A stretch of DNA of 20,203 nt from JBBDXA01 sp040902585 (GCA_040902585.1 JBBDXA010000169.1:1-20203), one strand, 5' to 3'. Counted from the stretch's first letter, positions 6,652-14,782 are shown. The notes: a model not told the origin generated them from the letters alone. Made by a program: numbers and translations.

Positions 6652-7902
6652 TCACGGCTCACGCGGGGATTCACGCAGGTATCTTTCAATCGCCTGCCCC
6701 AGTTCCCGGCCGACGCGCTGGTAGCCTTCGATCGTGCTGTGCGGCGTGTTCCAACTCGTCTCCAGCGTGACGGCGATGGCGTGATCCGCTGCGTGCGCCT
6801 GCACCCAGTTCTTGCTGATGTTCTTCCAGTTCTTGTCGTAGCCCGGCCCGCTCTCGCGCGTCTTCTGTGACACCTTCAGCGGCCCGATGATCTCGGCGAC
6901 GCTGCACTCGACGAACCGCGCCAGATTCCGCTTGCCCACCGGCTTGAGCAACTCCTGCGGCGCGACGAAATAGAACGGCTGACGATCACCCGGCCCTGGA
7001 TTGTGCAAGTCGATGAACAGGTCAAACCGGCCCGCCTTGTTCATCGCCAGCACGCTCTCCTGCGCGATCTTCACGCTGGCGTGATAAGGCTCATCCGTCC
7101 AGTCGCGGTTGTGATCCTGCGGTTTCTGTTCCTTGCCGCCCGCGCCGATGGCCGTGTTGTCGATGTCCATGATGGGCACGATGGAAATCTCCGCCATGCG
7201 CCGCAGCGTAGTCGCGCGTTTGTCATCACTGACCAGCCACTCGGCAAGCCCGCTGCACACCCAACTCGCGCCGGCTTCCCACGCATGTTGCCTGGCGTTG
7301 ATCCAGATGCCGTACTTGCCGGCATCGTCGCCGCCTTTTTCCAGCACGCGCAGGGCCGGCACCGGGCGATCTTCGCGCGTCCGGCAAAGCTCGAATGCCT
7401 TCGCATGCGGCGATGCCTTCGCGAGGCGATCGACCAATGCCTTCGCATCGCTCGGCGTGAAGGGCGGCCCCCAGGCGAACCACGCTTCCTTCGCGTTGAC
7501 CGTTGCGGTCCAGGTGATGCGGTCGCCCTGCGTCTTGCCTTGCGAGGTGTGCTGCCACGTCTTGCCGTCGGTGCTGAACGTCGCCAACTGCGGCCGGGCC
7601 CATGACGCTGCGAGCTTGCCCCCGGCGGGAAGGCGATAGTCCTTGTTCGCACCCAGATCGATGGTGATCGTCCGGCCCGGTTCGATGCCCGTGACTTTTA
7701 CATACCACCAGCACGACCAGCCGCGATCAGCAGGGCCCGCGGGGGTCATGCGAATGATGCCGGCAGTTTGATCGATGGATTCGATGACAGCCGAGCCGCC
7801 TTCGAAGTCCGCCGTCGCGGCGAGGTCGGCGAGGGCCGGCGCGTTGATGATCAGGATGAAAAAAATCGGAAGAAGATGACGAAGAAGGCGGGTCGTCGGC
7901 AT
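6652..7902 (-). CDS. Exported M14-family zinc carboxypeptidase (cytosolic-carboxypeptidase-like architecture)
   Basis: Metallocarboxypeptidase of 416 residues. A signal peptide (MPTTRLLRHLLPIFFILIIN, cleavage after APALA at about 25) is followed by a beta-rich N-terminal domain (about 30-145, GWSCWWYVKVTGIEPGRTITIDLG) like that of AGBL/cytosolic carboxypeptidases, then the M14 catalytic domain. Zinc ligands are visible as His206 and Glu209 (RQHAWEAG) and His300 (DLHNPG); NRDW (265-268) supplies the substrate-binding Asn-Arg, and Glu381 in VTLETSW is the catalytic base. The export signal places it in the periplasm or outside, unlike the eukaryotic relatives that trim tubulin tails, so a cell-wall or extracellular peptide substrate is likelier. 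I chose ATG 7902 because it starts a clean signal peptide; ATGs at 7923 and 7965 are alternatives. It converges on lptD and lies 85 bp downstream of the RND pump gene. Confidence 0.85.
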   Translation of the reverse strand: MPTTRLLRHLLPIFFILIINAPALADLAATADFEGGSAVIESIDQTAGIIRMTPAGPADRGWSCWWYVKVTGIEPGRTITIDLGANKDYRLPAGGKLAASWARPQLATFSTDGKTWQHTSQGKTQGDRITWTATVNAKEAWFAWGPPFTPSDAKALVDRLAKASPHAKAFELCRTREDRPVPALRVLEKGGDDAGKYGIWINARQHAWEAGASWVCSGLAEWLVSDDKRATTLRRMAEISIVPIMDIDNTAIGAGGKEQKPQDHNRDWTDEPYHASVKIAQESVLAMNKAGRFDLFIDLHNPGPGDRQPFYFVAPQELLKPVGKRNLARFVECSVAEIIGPLKVSQKTRESGPGYDKNWKNISKNWVQAHAADHAIAVTLETSWNTPHSTIEGYQRVGRELGQAIERYLRESPREP

Positions 7903-7950
7903 GGGGACATGATAGTGGCTCATGCGCTGACTTGTGTGGCATAAGTTCGA

Positions 7951-7979
7951 GTGGCACCCATACAACCCGTTGCACTCAA
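7951..7979 (-). repeat. Short repeat downstream of the RND pump gene, related to 11442-11470
   Basis: On the minus strand it begins TGAGTGCA about nine bases after the pump gene's stop, then GGG and ATGGGTGCCAC. The stretch 11442-11470, after the fusion-protein gene's stop, shares TGAGTGCA, GGG and ATGGGTG in the same order and at the same distance from its stop. It may be a decayed copy of the larger palindrome family at 11350-11450. Confidence 0.45.
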
Positions 7980-7987
7980 TCTATCGC

Positions 7988-10900
7988 CTACGCCGTGATC
8001 ACCTGCTCGCCCGCCAGTTCGACGCGTTTCATCGGGTCCAGCAGGGTGAAGTTGAAGCTGAGCATGTAGCACAGGAGGGGGATGACGAAGAGTTGTTGAA
8101 GGGTAGCGAAGCCCAGTCCGAACATCATCGTGACCGCCAGGGGCTGCCAGAACTCGCCGCCGCCGGAGAGATTCAAAGACAGCGGCATCAGGCCGCCGAT
8201 CGTGGTGATGGTGGTGAGGAAGATTGGGCGCATTCGCATCTGGCTGGCGTAGATCAACGCCTTGCGCAGCGGGATGCCGGTGGCGGAAAGTTTGTTGATG
8301 AAGTCCACCAGCACGATGGCGTCGTTGACGACGATGCCCGAGAGCGCGACGATGCCGATCATGACTGTGACCGAGAACGGGAAGCCGCACAGCACCAGGC
8401 CGATGGACACGCCCACCAGGCTCAGCGGAATGCTCAGGAGCACGATCAGTGGCTGAATGAAGCTGTTGAACTGCACGGTCAGGAGCACCAGGATCGCGCA
8501 GCAGGAGATGATCATCGCCGTGGTCAGGTCCGCCATCGCATCATCGCGCAGTTCCAGTTCGCCGCCGAACTCGATCACGGAAAGATCATCCGATGCGATT
8601 GCGCGGTTGCCGCGTTCAGTCACCACCGCAAATTGCTCCGCCTCGGAAAGCTCGGGCCGCAGGGCGCGAATCATCGACATCTTCACGTCATCAATCGACA
8701 CGCCGCTCTCCAGCTCCGCGCGGATGTTGATCACCCTGCGCCCGTCGTAGTGCCGCATCACGTTGGGACTGTACATCGGCTTCACATCCGACACCTGATC
8801 GACGGTAATAACCTTGCCCGTGGCGCTGCGAATGGGCAGGTCTTTCAGATCGCTGAGCTGATCGCGATCGCCCGGAGCGTTGCGGATGCGCAGGTCGATG
8901 TCCTTGCCCGCGCCGAAGTCCACCTTGCCCGCAAGTCGTCCTTCCAGCGCGGCGTTCACCGCGGTGGCGATCTGAGCCGTGTCCACATCGAACATTTGGG
9001 CGATGGTGCGGTTGGGCGTGATCGAATATTCGCGCTGAAGGCGGTAGTCGTTGGTCACGTCGTACACGCCGGGCGTGCTGCGAAGAAGTTGTTCGATCTC
9101 ACCCGCGCGGATCGCCAGATCATCGAGCGGTGTGTCTGTCTGGGCAAGGACTCGGACCATGACCGGTGCCCCGGCCGGCGGACCTTCGCTCGGGCTGCTC
9201 AACCGCACGATCACGCCGGGCATCGGGGGAATAGCCTTCTCGATGGCCTTGCGGATTTGCGCCGCCGAGCGTTTGCGGTTGCCCGCCGGTTCCAGCTCGA
9301 CGTACACCATGCCGAATTCAGGCCCGCTGCCGCTGGCCATGTCCAGTCGCGTGTTCAGTTCCTGCGGGTTGCCGATGGTGGTCACCGGCTGCACGCGCAT
9401 CGCCCCGGCACTGGGCCGCAGCCATTCATCTGGGCGCACGGCCTTGTTCACCGCCGCCTCGATCGTTGCGGCCACTCGCGCGGTCTTCTTTTCCATCGAA
9501 GCGCCCAGCGGCAGCTCGAAGTTGATCTCAATAACACCTTTGTCCGTCTCCGGGAAAAATTCGACGCCGATCGAGCCCTGGTAGAACAGCGCGATCGGCG
9601 TGAACGCCAGCGCGAGCGTCACCGCGATGACCAGCTTGCGATGGGCGAAGGCCGACTCGAGCAGGCCGCCGTACACGCGGCGGGACACGGTTGACTGCGC
9701 GACGCGCTCGGCGTTGCGGATTTCAATCTGCTCGGGTGTCAGCGGTTCATCCGTCTCCGACTGCGGCAGCGAGCCGTGCTGCTTCTTCTGTTTGTTGGAC
9801 ACTTTCAGCACGTAGATCGTGAGCACCGGCAGAAGAAAATGATCCACCAGCAGGGCAGCGCACAGCGCAAAGAGCACCACGGTTGGAAGGAGCGACATGT
9901 AGTCGCCCATGATGCCGCGGACCAGGTACATCGGCGCAAAGGCCGCGAACGTGGTGAGGTATGCACCATTAAGCGAACTGCTGATCTCCTGCACGCCGCG
10001 CTTGGCCGCGAGTACGGGCGTGTAGCCCAGTTCGCGGAAGCGATAGATGTTTTCACCGACGATGATGCAGCCGTCCACCACCATGCCGATGACCAGGATG
10101 ATGGCAAAGAGCGTCATCTTGTTGATCGCCAGATCCGGCGCGATCGAGCGCTTGGCGACCCACATCATGGCGCCTGTGGCGAGGATGGCCATGGGCATGG
10201 CCAGGCTCATGATCGCGGCGTTGCGCCAGCCGAAGGCGATCCAGAGGATGCCCAGGACCACGAGCGTGCCGAAGATCGCGCTGCCGCCGAGCTGGTCGAA
10301 CATGTAGCCGATCTCGCGCGCCTGCGAGCGAACGGTGCCCACGTGCAGCCCCGCGTTTTCGCCGTTGGTGACGAAGCGATCGACCGCAGCCTGAACCGCG
10401 TTGGCGGTGGCGAGCACATCGATATCCGTCTTGCCTCGCGCCAGCAGCACGACCGCATCTTCGCTGCCGTAGCGGGCGATGGTGGTGCGCGACTTGTGCC
10501 CGCGCTCGATGGCGGCGATATCGCCCAGGCGGATCGGCTTGCCGTCGCTCAGGCCCACGGGCAGGTCGGCGATGGCCGTGACATCGGCGAACTTGGCCTT
10601 GATGTCCACGCGCGTGTCCGAGCCGCCTGCTGTTTCGATCGAGCCGCTGGGCGCGCCGACATTACCCCGCCGGACCGCCATCTCCACCTGGTCGTGCGTG
10701 AAGCCGTAGAGCGCCATCAGGTGCGGATTCAGCTCGATGTGAATCTCTTCTTCGAGTCCGCCGAAGACATCGACGCCCGAGACGCCCTGCACATCGCCGA
10801 TCTGCTTCTTCAGCCGGTCCGCAATGCGCCGGCGTTCGAAGCCATCCTTCCCGCCGGCGAGAAAAATCTGGATCACCGGCCAATCCTCAAAGGCGATGTC

Positions 10901-11305
10901 CTTGACGATCGGCCCCGGGTCCTTCTGCGCTTCAGCCGGGAACTGCCCCTTGACGCGGTTGAACAGGCTCTCGATCTCGTGCCGGGCGTCGGCGACGTTG
11001 ACGCTGTCTTCGAAAGTGAAAATGAAGTTAGCCGCGCCGCTGACGGCTTCGGAGACCACGCCGCCGCGCTCTTTCAGGTGCGACACGCTGCCGATGGCGT
11101 CTTCGATCTTGCGGATGATTTCACGTTCGTTCGTCGCGGGCTGAGCGCCGGGGTTGGGCACCGTCGCGACGATGATGGGAATGCGCACCCGCGGTTCGCG
11201 CTCCTTGGGAATGCTCAGCGCGGCAGCGAGCCCCATCACGCACAGCATGATGGCGCCGAGGATGACCAGCCGTGGCCTGTCGATTGCGTAGTCGCTGATT
11301 CCCAT
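7988..11305 (-). CDS. RND-family efflux transporter, inner-membrane permease subunit
   Basis: Inner-membrane pump of the AcrB/MexB/CzcA superfamily, 1105 residues, full length. The N-terminal TM1 (about 12-31) is followed by a large periplasmic porter region, TM2-TM6 (about 340-510, including WRNAAIMSLAMPMAILATG and TLFAIILVIGMVVDGCIIVGENIYR), a second periplasmic loop and TM8-TM12 at the C-terminus. In the proton-relay positions, AcrB Asp407 corresponds to Asp411, but Asp408 is Gly412 and Lys940 in TM10 is Asn994 (GIVVNDAIVLVDF). The upstream gene on the same strand encodes its membrane fusion protein; no outer-membrane channel is nearby. Substrate class (drug, lipid or metal) cannot be assigned: the DG pattern recalls metal pumps, but no methionine cluster was recognised. 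Confidence 0.93.
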   Translation of the reverse strand: MGISDYAIDRPRLVILGAIMLCVMGLAAALSIPKEREPRVRIPIIVATVPNPGAQPATNEREIIRKIEDAIGSVSHLKERGGVVSEAVSGAANFIFTFEDSVNVADARHEIESLFNRVKGQFPAEAQKDPGPIVKDIAFEDWPVIQIFLAGGKDGFERRRIADRLKKQIGDVQGVSGVDVFGGLEEEIHIELNPHLMALYGFTHDQVEMAVRRGNVGAPSGSIETAGGSDTRVDIKAKFADVTAIADLPVGLSDGKPIRLGDIAAIERGHKSRTTIARYGSEDAVVLLARGKTDIDVLATANAVQAAVDRFVTNGENAGLHVGTVRSQAREIGYMFDQLGGSAIFGTLVVLGILWIAFGWRNAAIMSLAMPMAILATGAMMWVAKRSIAPDLAINKMTLFAIILVIGMVVDGCIIVGENIYRFRELGYTPVLAAKRGVQEISSSLNGAYLTTFAAFAPMYLVRGIMGDYMSLLPTVVLFALCAALLVDHFLLPVLTIYVLKVSNKQKKQHGSLPQSETDEPLTPEQIEIRNAERVAQSTVSRRVYGGLLESAFAHRKLVIAVTLALAFTPIALFYQGSIGVEFFPETDKGVIEINFELPLGASMEKKTARVAATIEAAVNKAVRPDEWLRPSAGAMRVQPVTTIGNPQELNTRLDMASGSGPEFGMVYVELEPAGNRKRSAAQIRKAIEKAIPPMPGVIVRLSSPSEGPPAGAPVMVRVLAQTDTPLDDLAIRAGEIEQLLRSTPGVYDVTNDYRLQREYSITPNRTIAQMFDVDTAQIATAVNAALEGRLAGKVDFGAGKDIDLRIRNAPGDRDQLSDLKDLPIRSATGKVITVDQVSDVKPMYSPNVMRHYDGRRVINIRAELESGVSIDDVKMSMIRALRPELSEAEQFAVVTERGNRAIASDDLSVIEFGGELELRDDAMADLTTAMIISCCAILVLLTVQFNSFIQPLIVLLSIPLSLVGVSIGLVLCGFPFSVTVMIGIVALSGIVVNDAIVLVDFINKLSATGIPLRKALIYASQMRMRPIFLTTITTIGGLMPLSLNLSGGGEFWQPLAVTMMFGLGFATLQQLFVIPLLCYMLSFNFTLLDPMKRVELAGEQVITA

Positions 11306-11349
11306 GGTGAGTCAATTCGTGGTTTCGTCAGGGAGCTTGTATCGGATCG

Positions 11350-11450
11350 GGGTGCCACGGCTCGAGGAGGCTCTGCGACGAGAACCGTGCCGGCGACTGT
11401 GGGTTCTTCGCACGGGTCTCCTCGCAAAGCCTCGTCGAGCCGTGCCACCC
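11350..11450. repeat. 101-bp imperfect palindrome between the two efflux genes
   Basis: Arms 11350-11390 and 11410-11450 are inverted copies matching at 36 of 41 positions, with a 19-base loop. The left arm starts GGGTGCCACGGCTCGAGGAG; the right arm, reverse-complemented, starts GGGTGGCACGGCTCGACGAG. This is the form of a mobile REPIN- or MITE-like unit. In RNA it would fold into a very stable hairpin between the fusion-protein and pump cistrons. Confidence 0.8.
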
Positions 11451-11477
11451 ATGCCGCCCATGCACTCATTCACTGCA

Positions 11478-12863
11478 TCAAAGTGGATTCGCATCCGTCG
11501 ACTGTGACGGATTCGGTACTGTCTTGGGCACGGGCTTCTCCGCTGTGACCGGGCGCACTTCGATGCCTTTCTCGTTGACCACGATCACCGCGCTGCCGTC
11601 GGCGATGCGCGTCTGGCCTTCGATCACCAGTTGCGTCACGCCCTTGGGCGGGTCGAAGATCAGATAATGATCGTCATCGAGAATTGCATCGCCCAGGTCA
11701 AACTGGCGCACGACAGGCGTCGGCACATTCAACTCCACGCGCCCGAGCTTGCCCATATCCAGCCCGATCGGCATGCCTTCGGTGATGAAGAAGGCCGTCA
11801 GCTTGCCCGCCCGGCGACGAACCGCCTCGGCTGGCACCGCGATGACGCTGTGATTCTCCCGCAGCCGAATCATCGCCTTGGCGATCATGCCCGGCTTCAG
11901 TTCGCCCTTCTCATTTTCCAGTTCGATTTCGACATCAAACAGCCCGGTCACCGGATTGGCGGCAGGGGGGACCATCGTGACTTTGCCTTTTCGCGGCGCG
12001 ACCTTGGCATCGACGCCGCGCGTCGCCTGGGCCTGGGCCGTGAGCGCCTGAACTACCACTTCGACATTCAATCCTTCGGTGACCTGCGGGAGCTTGCGCT
12101 CGACCACACCGATGATGAGCTTAACCTTCTTCAGATCGACGACGCGCATCACGCTTTCGCCGGGGCGAACCATCATGCCGATCTCGTGCGGAATCGTCGC
12201 GATCTTGCCATCAATCGGCGAGCGGAGCGTGGCGTCCTTTTCGTTGACCACGGCGACGGCCTTGTTGGCCTTGGTCGCGTTGTAGACCGCCAGTGATTTG
12301 GCGTGCCGGGCGCTGGCCGCTTCGAGCTGCGCATTGGTCACGTCCAGGTTCAGCTTGGCGGCATCGAATTCGCGCTGAAGGCCGGCCTTCTTTTCCCTGA
12401 GTTCTTCCTGAATTCTGAACGAGCGCAGGGCATCGTCCGCCGCGGCCTGTGCCTGTTTCACGACCGCGTCAGCCGCCGCCATCTCCGCGTGAGCTTCTTC
12501 GGTCTGGGCGCTGGCCTGATCGACGAGCGCCTTGAACCGATCCGGTTCGAGGCGGGCAATGATGTCTCCCTTGCGGAGCACATCGTTTTCTTTCAGCAGC
12601 GTGTCCTTGTCCGGCCCGATGGACCAGAGCCGGCCAGCGATCTGAAAGGCCATGTTGAGTTCCGCATTGGCGACGATGCGGCCGTAGAAAATCTCCGTCG
12701 TCGCATGCGAGCGCAGTTCCAGCGGAGCGGCCCGCACGACTTCGGGTTTGATGACCGGCACCGACTGATTCGCGGCCGTGGTCCTGGCGCGTTGATAGCC
12801 GACGGCGACTACGGCACCCAAACCAACAACCAGCACAGCGAGAAAGATGAGTTTCTTCCCCAT
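11478..12863 (-). CDS. RND efflux membrane fusion protein (HlyD/AcrA type periplasmic adaptor)
   Basis: Periplasmic adaptor that links the RND pump to an outer-membrane channel; 461 residues. An N-terminal anchor (KLIFLAVLVVGLGAVVAVGY, 4-23, no lipobox cysteine) is followed by the first half of a lipoyl domain (around 60-108, KENDVLRKGDIIARLEP), an alpha-helical hairpin rich in Ala, Glu and Gln (about 110-205), the second lipoyl half (LRSPIDGKIATIPHEIGMMVRPGE, about 213-236), a beta-barrel domain (about 240-345, with LKPGMIAKAMIRL) and a membrane-proximal domain. It lies upstream of the pump gene, with a 172-bp gap occupied by a palindromic repeat. The C-terminal PVPKTVPNPSQSTDANPL tail is low complexity. 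The family and pairing are clear; the transported compound is not. Confidence 0.93.
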   Translation of the reverse strand: MGKKLIFLAVLVVGLGAVVAVGYQRARTTAANQSVPVIKPEVVRAAPLELRSHATTEIFYGRIVANAELNMAFQIAGRLWSIGPDKDTLLKENDVLRKGDIIARLEPDRFKALVDQASAQTEEAHAEMAAADAVVKQAQAAADDALRSFRIQEELREKKAGLQREFDAAKLNLDVTNAQLEAASARHAKSLAVYNATKANKAVAVVNEKDATLRSPIDGKIATIPHEIGMMVRPGESVMRVVDLKKVKLIIGVVERKLPQVTEGLNVEVVVQALTAQAQATRGVDAKVAPRKGKVTMVPPAANPVTGLFDVEIELENEKGELKPGMIAKAMIRLRENHSVIAVPAEAVRRRAGKLTAFFITEGMPIGLDMGKLGRVELNVPTPVVRQFDLGDAILDDDHYLIFDPPKGVTQLVIEGQTRIADGSAVIVVNEKGIEVRPVTAEKPVPKTVPNPSQSTDANPL

Positions 12864-13047
12864 AATCTATTGGTCCATCCCTGGGCCGGGGGAGGCCCAT
12901 TCTAGCATCGACAGGACTGAAGAGGCGATCTCCCGATTGTCGGCCTTGCCGAGCCGCCGCACAACGAAGGACCGGTGCAGACGGCAGGACCGTCACAGAT
13001 GGAAATCTGACCGCGGAAGGGATTGATCCGTAAATGGGGTATCGACC

Positions 13048-13488
13048 TCAGTCGAAGCCGACTTCCGCAAGGTCATCTTCGTCGAGCCCGAAGTGATGGC
13101 CCATCTCGTGCAGCAGGGTGACGCGGATTTCTGCCTTCAGGTCTTCCATCGCGGAGTGCTTGGCCCCTTCGCGCAGGACACCGAATCGTCGAGCCGCGCT
13201 GCGACCGGAGCCGGCCAGGCGAATGATGCCTTCGCGGAAGAGGGTGATATGGTCGAGGAGGACGCCGCTGAGTTCGACGCTGCGATGGGTCATGGCAAAG
13301 CCAGAGTACAGGCCGCACAGATATTTCACGGTCGGGTCGAGCTTCATCTCTTCCATGACCTTGCGCGAAGGGCGATCCTCGACGACAACGGGTACCTCCT
13401 CCAGAAGCGAGGCCAGGTGCTCGGGGAGTTCGTCGATGACTTCTTCCAGGAGAAGATCGAAGGTCTGACGTTGTGGGGTGGTGATCAT
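13048..13488 (-). CDS. Zincin-like metallopeptidase family protein (PF06262 type)
   Basis: Small protein of 146 residues, typical for this family. The zinc motif HEMGHHFGLDEDDL (HExxH at 127-131) stands near the C-terminus, and the N-terminal VVVEDRPSRKVMEEM (34-48) matches the VVVEDEPS-like segment of zincin_1 proteins, which are predicted minimal metalloproteases of unknown substrate. There is no signal peptide, so it should be cytoplasmic. ATG 13488 is preceded by AAGG eight bases upstream. The start is only 20 bases from an undetermined stretch (13508-13517), so an N-terminal extension cannot be fully excluded, though homology begins here. It lies between pyrD and the efflux genes on the same strand. 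Confidence 0.85.
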   Translation of the reverse strand: MITTPQRQTFDLLLEEVIDELPEHLASLLEEVPVVVEDRPSRKVMEEMKLDPTVKYLCGLYSGFAMTHRSVELSGVLLDHITLFREGIIRLAGSGRSAARRFGVLREGAKHSAMEDLKAEIRVTLLHEMGHHFGLDEDDLAEVGFD

Positions 13489-13507
13489 GTGAAGTACCTT
13501 GGCTCGG

Positions 13508-13538
13508 NNNNNNNNNNCCCCCCCCCCCCCCCCCCCCC
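13508..13538. other. Sequence gap: 10 undetermined bases followed by 21 C
   Basis: Ten N are followed by an uninterrupted run of 21 C, between the pyrD stop and the metallopeptidase start. The true distance and sequence here are unknown. The run may be a real homopolymer that stopped the sequencing reaction, or an artefact of filling the gap. Confidence 0.95.
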
Positions 13539-13548
13539 GGGCCATGAA

Positions 13549-14559
13549 TCACGGATACGGCGCAGGCGGCGGATCGCCCGGCAACTGAACCGTACCCACC
13601 ACATCGCTCAGCGACTTGGCGCCGAGCTGCGCGAGCCACGCCTTCAAACCATCTAACACCTTGTTAGGCGTTGCGGGGTCGACGAAGAGCGCGGTGCCTA
13701 CCGCCAGACCTGTCGCACCGGCAAGGACGAACTCAGCCGCGTCCTGCCAGTACTGAATGCCGCCCATGCCGATGATGGGCACGCCCGCAGCCTTGGCCAC
13801 CTCGCGATACACCTTGCACACCTGGTAAATCGCCAGCGGGCGCACAGCCGGTCCTGAGAGACCGCCCGATCCATTCGCCAGGCGCGTCTTGCGTTTGTGA
13901 ATATCGATGGCCATGGCGTTGAAGGTGTTGATCATGCTCAGGACCTGGGCGCCGCCTTCGATGGCGGCGCGGGCGGTGCCGCAGATGTCACCGGCGTTGG
14001 GCGAGAGTTTCACGATGAGCCGGCAAGCCTTCCGCATCGCCTTGCGCACCTGTGTGATCAGCTCTTTGAGCAGCGGCGGATTGGTGCCGAAGACGAGGCC
14101 GTCTTTCACGTTCGGACACGACACGTTCAGTTCGATCGCATCCACCGTCTCTTCCTGCGACAGGCGACCGGCGCAGGCGACGTATTCATCGATCGTATGT
14201 CCCACGGCATTAACGATGATGCGCGGTCCTGTTTCGCGCATCTTCTTGAGCTGCGGCAGTTTTTCCGCGAGAAAAGCTTCCAGGCCCACGTTCGCCAGGC
14301 CGATGGCGTTGAGCATGCCGCCGCGGGTCTCGACGATGCGGTAGGCCTCGTTGCCTTTGCGCGGGTCGGGGGAGATGCTCTTGGTGACGAACGCGCCGAG
14401 GCGGGACATGTCCATGTAGTCGCCGTATTCGCAGGCGTAGCCGCAGGTGCCCGAAGCGGTCATCATCGGGTTGGCGAGCTTCAGGCCGGCGAGGTCGATG
14501 GAGACATCGGGCTCGGACTTTGTGGGCGTTGCGGTGGTGGAGGCAGGCGTCGCGGTCAT
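13549..14559 (-). CDS. pyrD: Dihydroorotate dehydrogenase, class 1 (PyrD, 1B-like)
   Basis: FMN flavoprotein that oxidises dihydroorotate to orotate in pyrimidine synthesis; 336 residues and cytosolic. Class 1 features: ASGTCGYACEYGDYMD, the TKS segment (59-61), GGMLNAIGLAN (80-90), catalytic Cys148 in NVSCPN, Lys184 in VKLSPN, and the FMN-phosphate segments IIGMGGIQ (262-269) and GATGLAVGTALF (281-292). A catalytic cysteine in place of serine separates it from the membrane-bound class 2 enzymes. The sequence style suits class 1B, which needs the PyrK iron-sulfur/FAD subunit, but no pyrK is in the window. The first 15 residues (Thr/Ala/Pro-rich) are unusual; ATG 14559 is the only plausible start. 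A stable hairpin directly abuts it. It diverges from htrA. Confidence 0.93.
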   Translation of the reverse strand: MTATPASTTATPTKSEPDVSIDLAGLKLANPMMTASGTCGYACEYGDYMDMSRLGAFVTKSISPDPRKGNEAYRIVETRGGMLNAIGLANVGLEAFLAEKLPQLKKMRETGPRIIVNAVGHTIDEYVACAGRLSQEETVDAIELNVSCPNVKDGLVFGTNPPLLKELITQVRKAMRKACRLIVKLSPNAGDICGTARAAIEGGAQVLSMINTFNAMAIDIHKRKTRLANGSGGLSGPAVRPLAIYQVCKVYREVAKAAGVPIIGMGGIQYWQDAAEFVLAGATGLAVGTALFVDPATPNKVLDGLKAWLAQLGAKSLSDVVGTVQLPGDPPPAPYP

Positions 14560-14560
14560 G

Positions 14561-14593
14561 GGAGCGTTTTAGCAGAAACGGGTGAAACGCTCC
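14561..14593 (-). promoter_or_regulatory. Hairpin abutting the pyrD start codon
   Basis: GGAGCGTTT (14561-14569) and AAACGCTCC (14585-14593) pair perfectly over nine bases with a 15-base loop. The structure ends one base before the pyrD ATG, and no unstructured Shine-Dalgarno sequence is left between hairpin and start. The only GGAG in this leader is at the far foot of the stem. Such placement could gate translation initiation; a protein-binding DNA site is the alternative. Confidence 0.5.
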
Positions 14594-14782
14594 ATGATAG
14601 GAGCCACCTTCTCGCAAGCGGTGAACAAATCCGCCTTCGTCATGCGTACCATATAGAGTGGCGTCGCGCCGGTGCGCGATGCCGCCTTATCGGGCCCGTT
14701 GACCGCGCTGTGAGATGCGAATTGTGCATCCGGCCTACGATTGGTTCGACATCCCTAATACCGACGTGTTGATCCGATGCTC

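Noticed and set aside
4044..6689. 881-codon open frame on the minus strand opposite lptD
   Set aside because: It is antisense to a protein with clear signal peptide, OstA and barrel features. Its translation is rich in His, Arg, Val and Gly without domain motifs, as expected for a GC-rich complement frame.
7934..9694. 586-codon plus-strand frame opposite the RND pump gene
   Set aside because: Shadow frame of the pump gene: His/Arg/Asp-rich composition, no recognisable domain, and it runs through the intergenic stretch at its start.
9776..11548. 590-codon plus-strand frame opposite the RND pump and fusion-protein genes
   Set aside because: Its composition mirrors the antisense of conserved RND motifs, and it crosses the palindromic intergenic repeat. 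It is not a plausible protein.
12864..13047. Possible small gene or RNA between the fusion-protein and metallopeptidase genes
   Set aside because: 184 bp with only short weak stems (GGGCC/GGCCC near 12885, GACGG/CCGTC near 12990) and no frame with a ribosome site. Nothing supportable.
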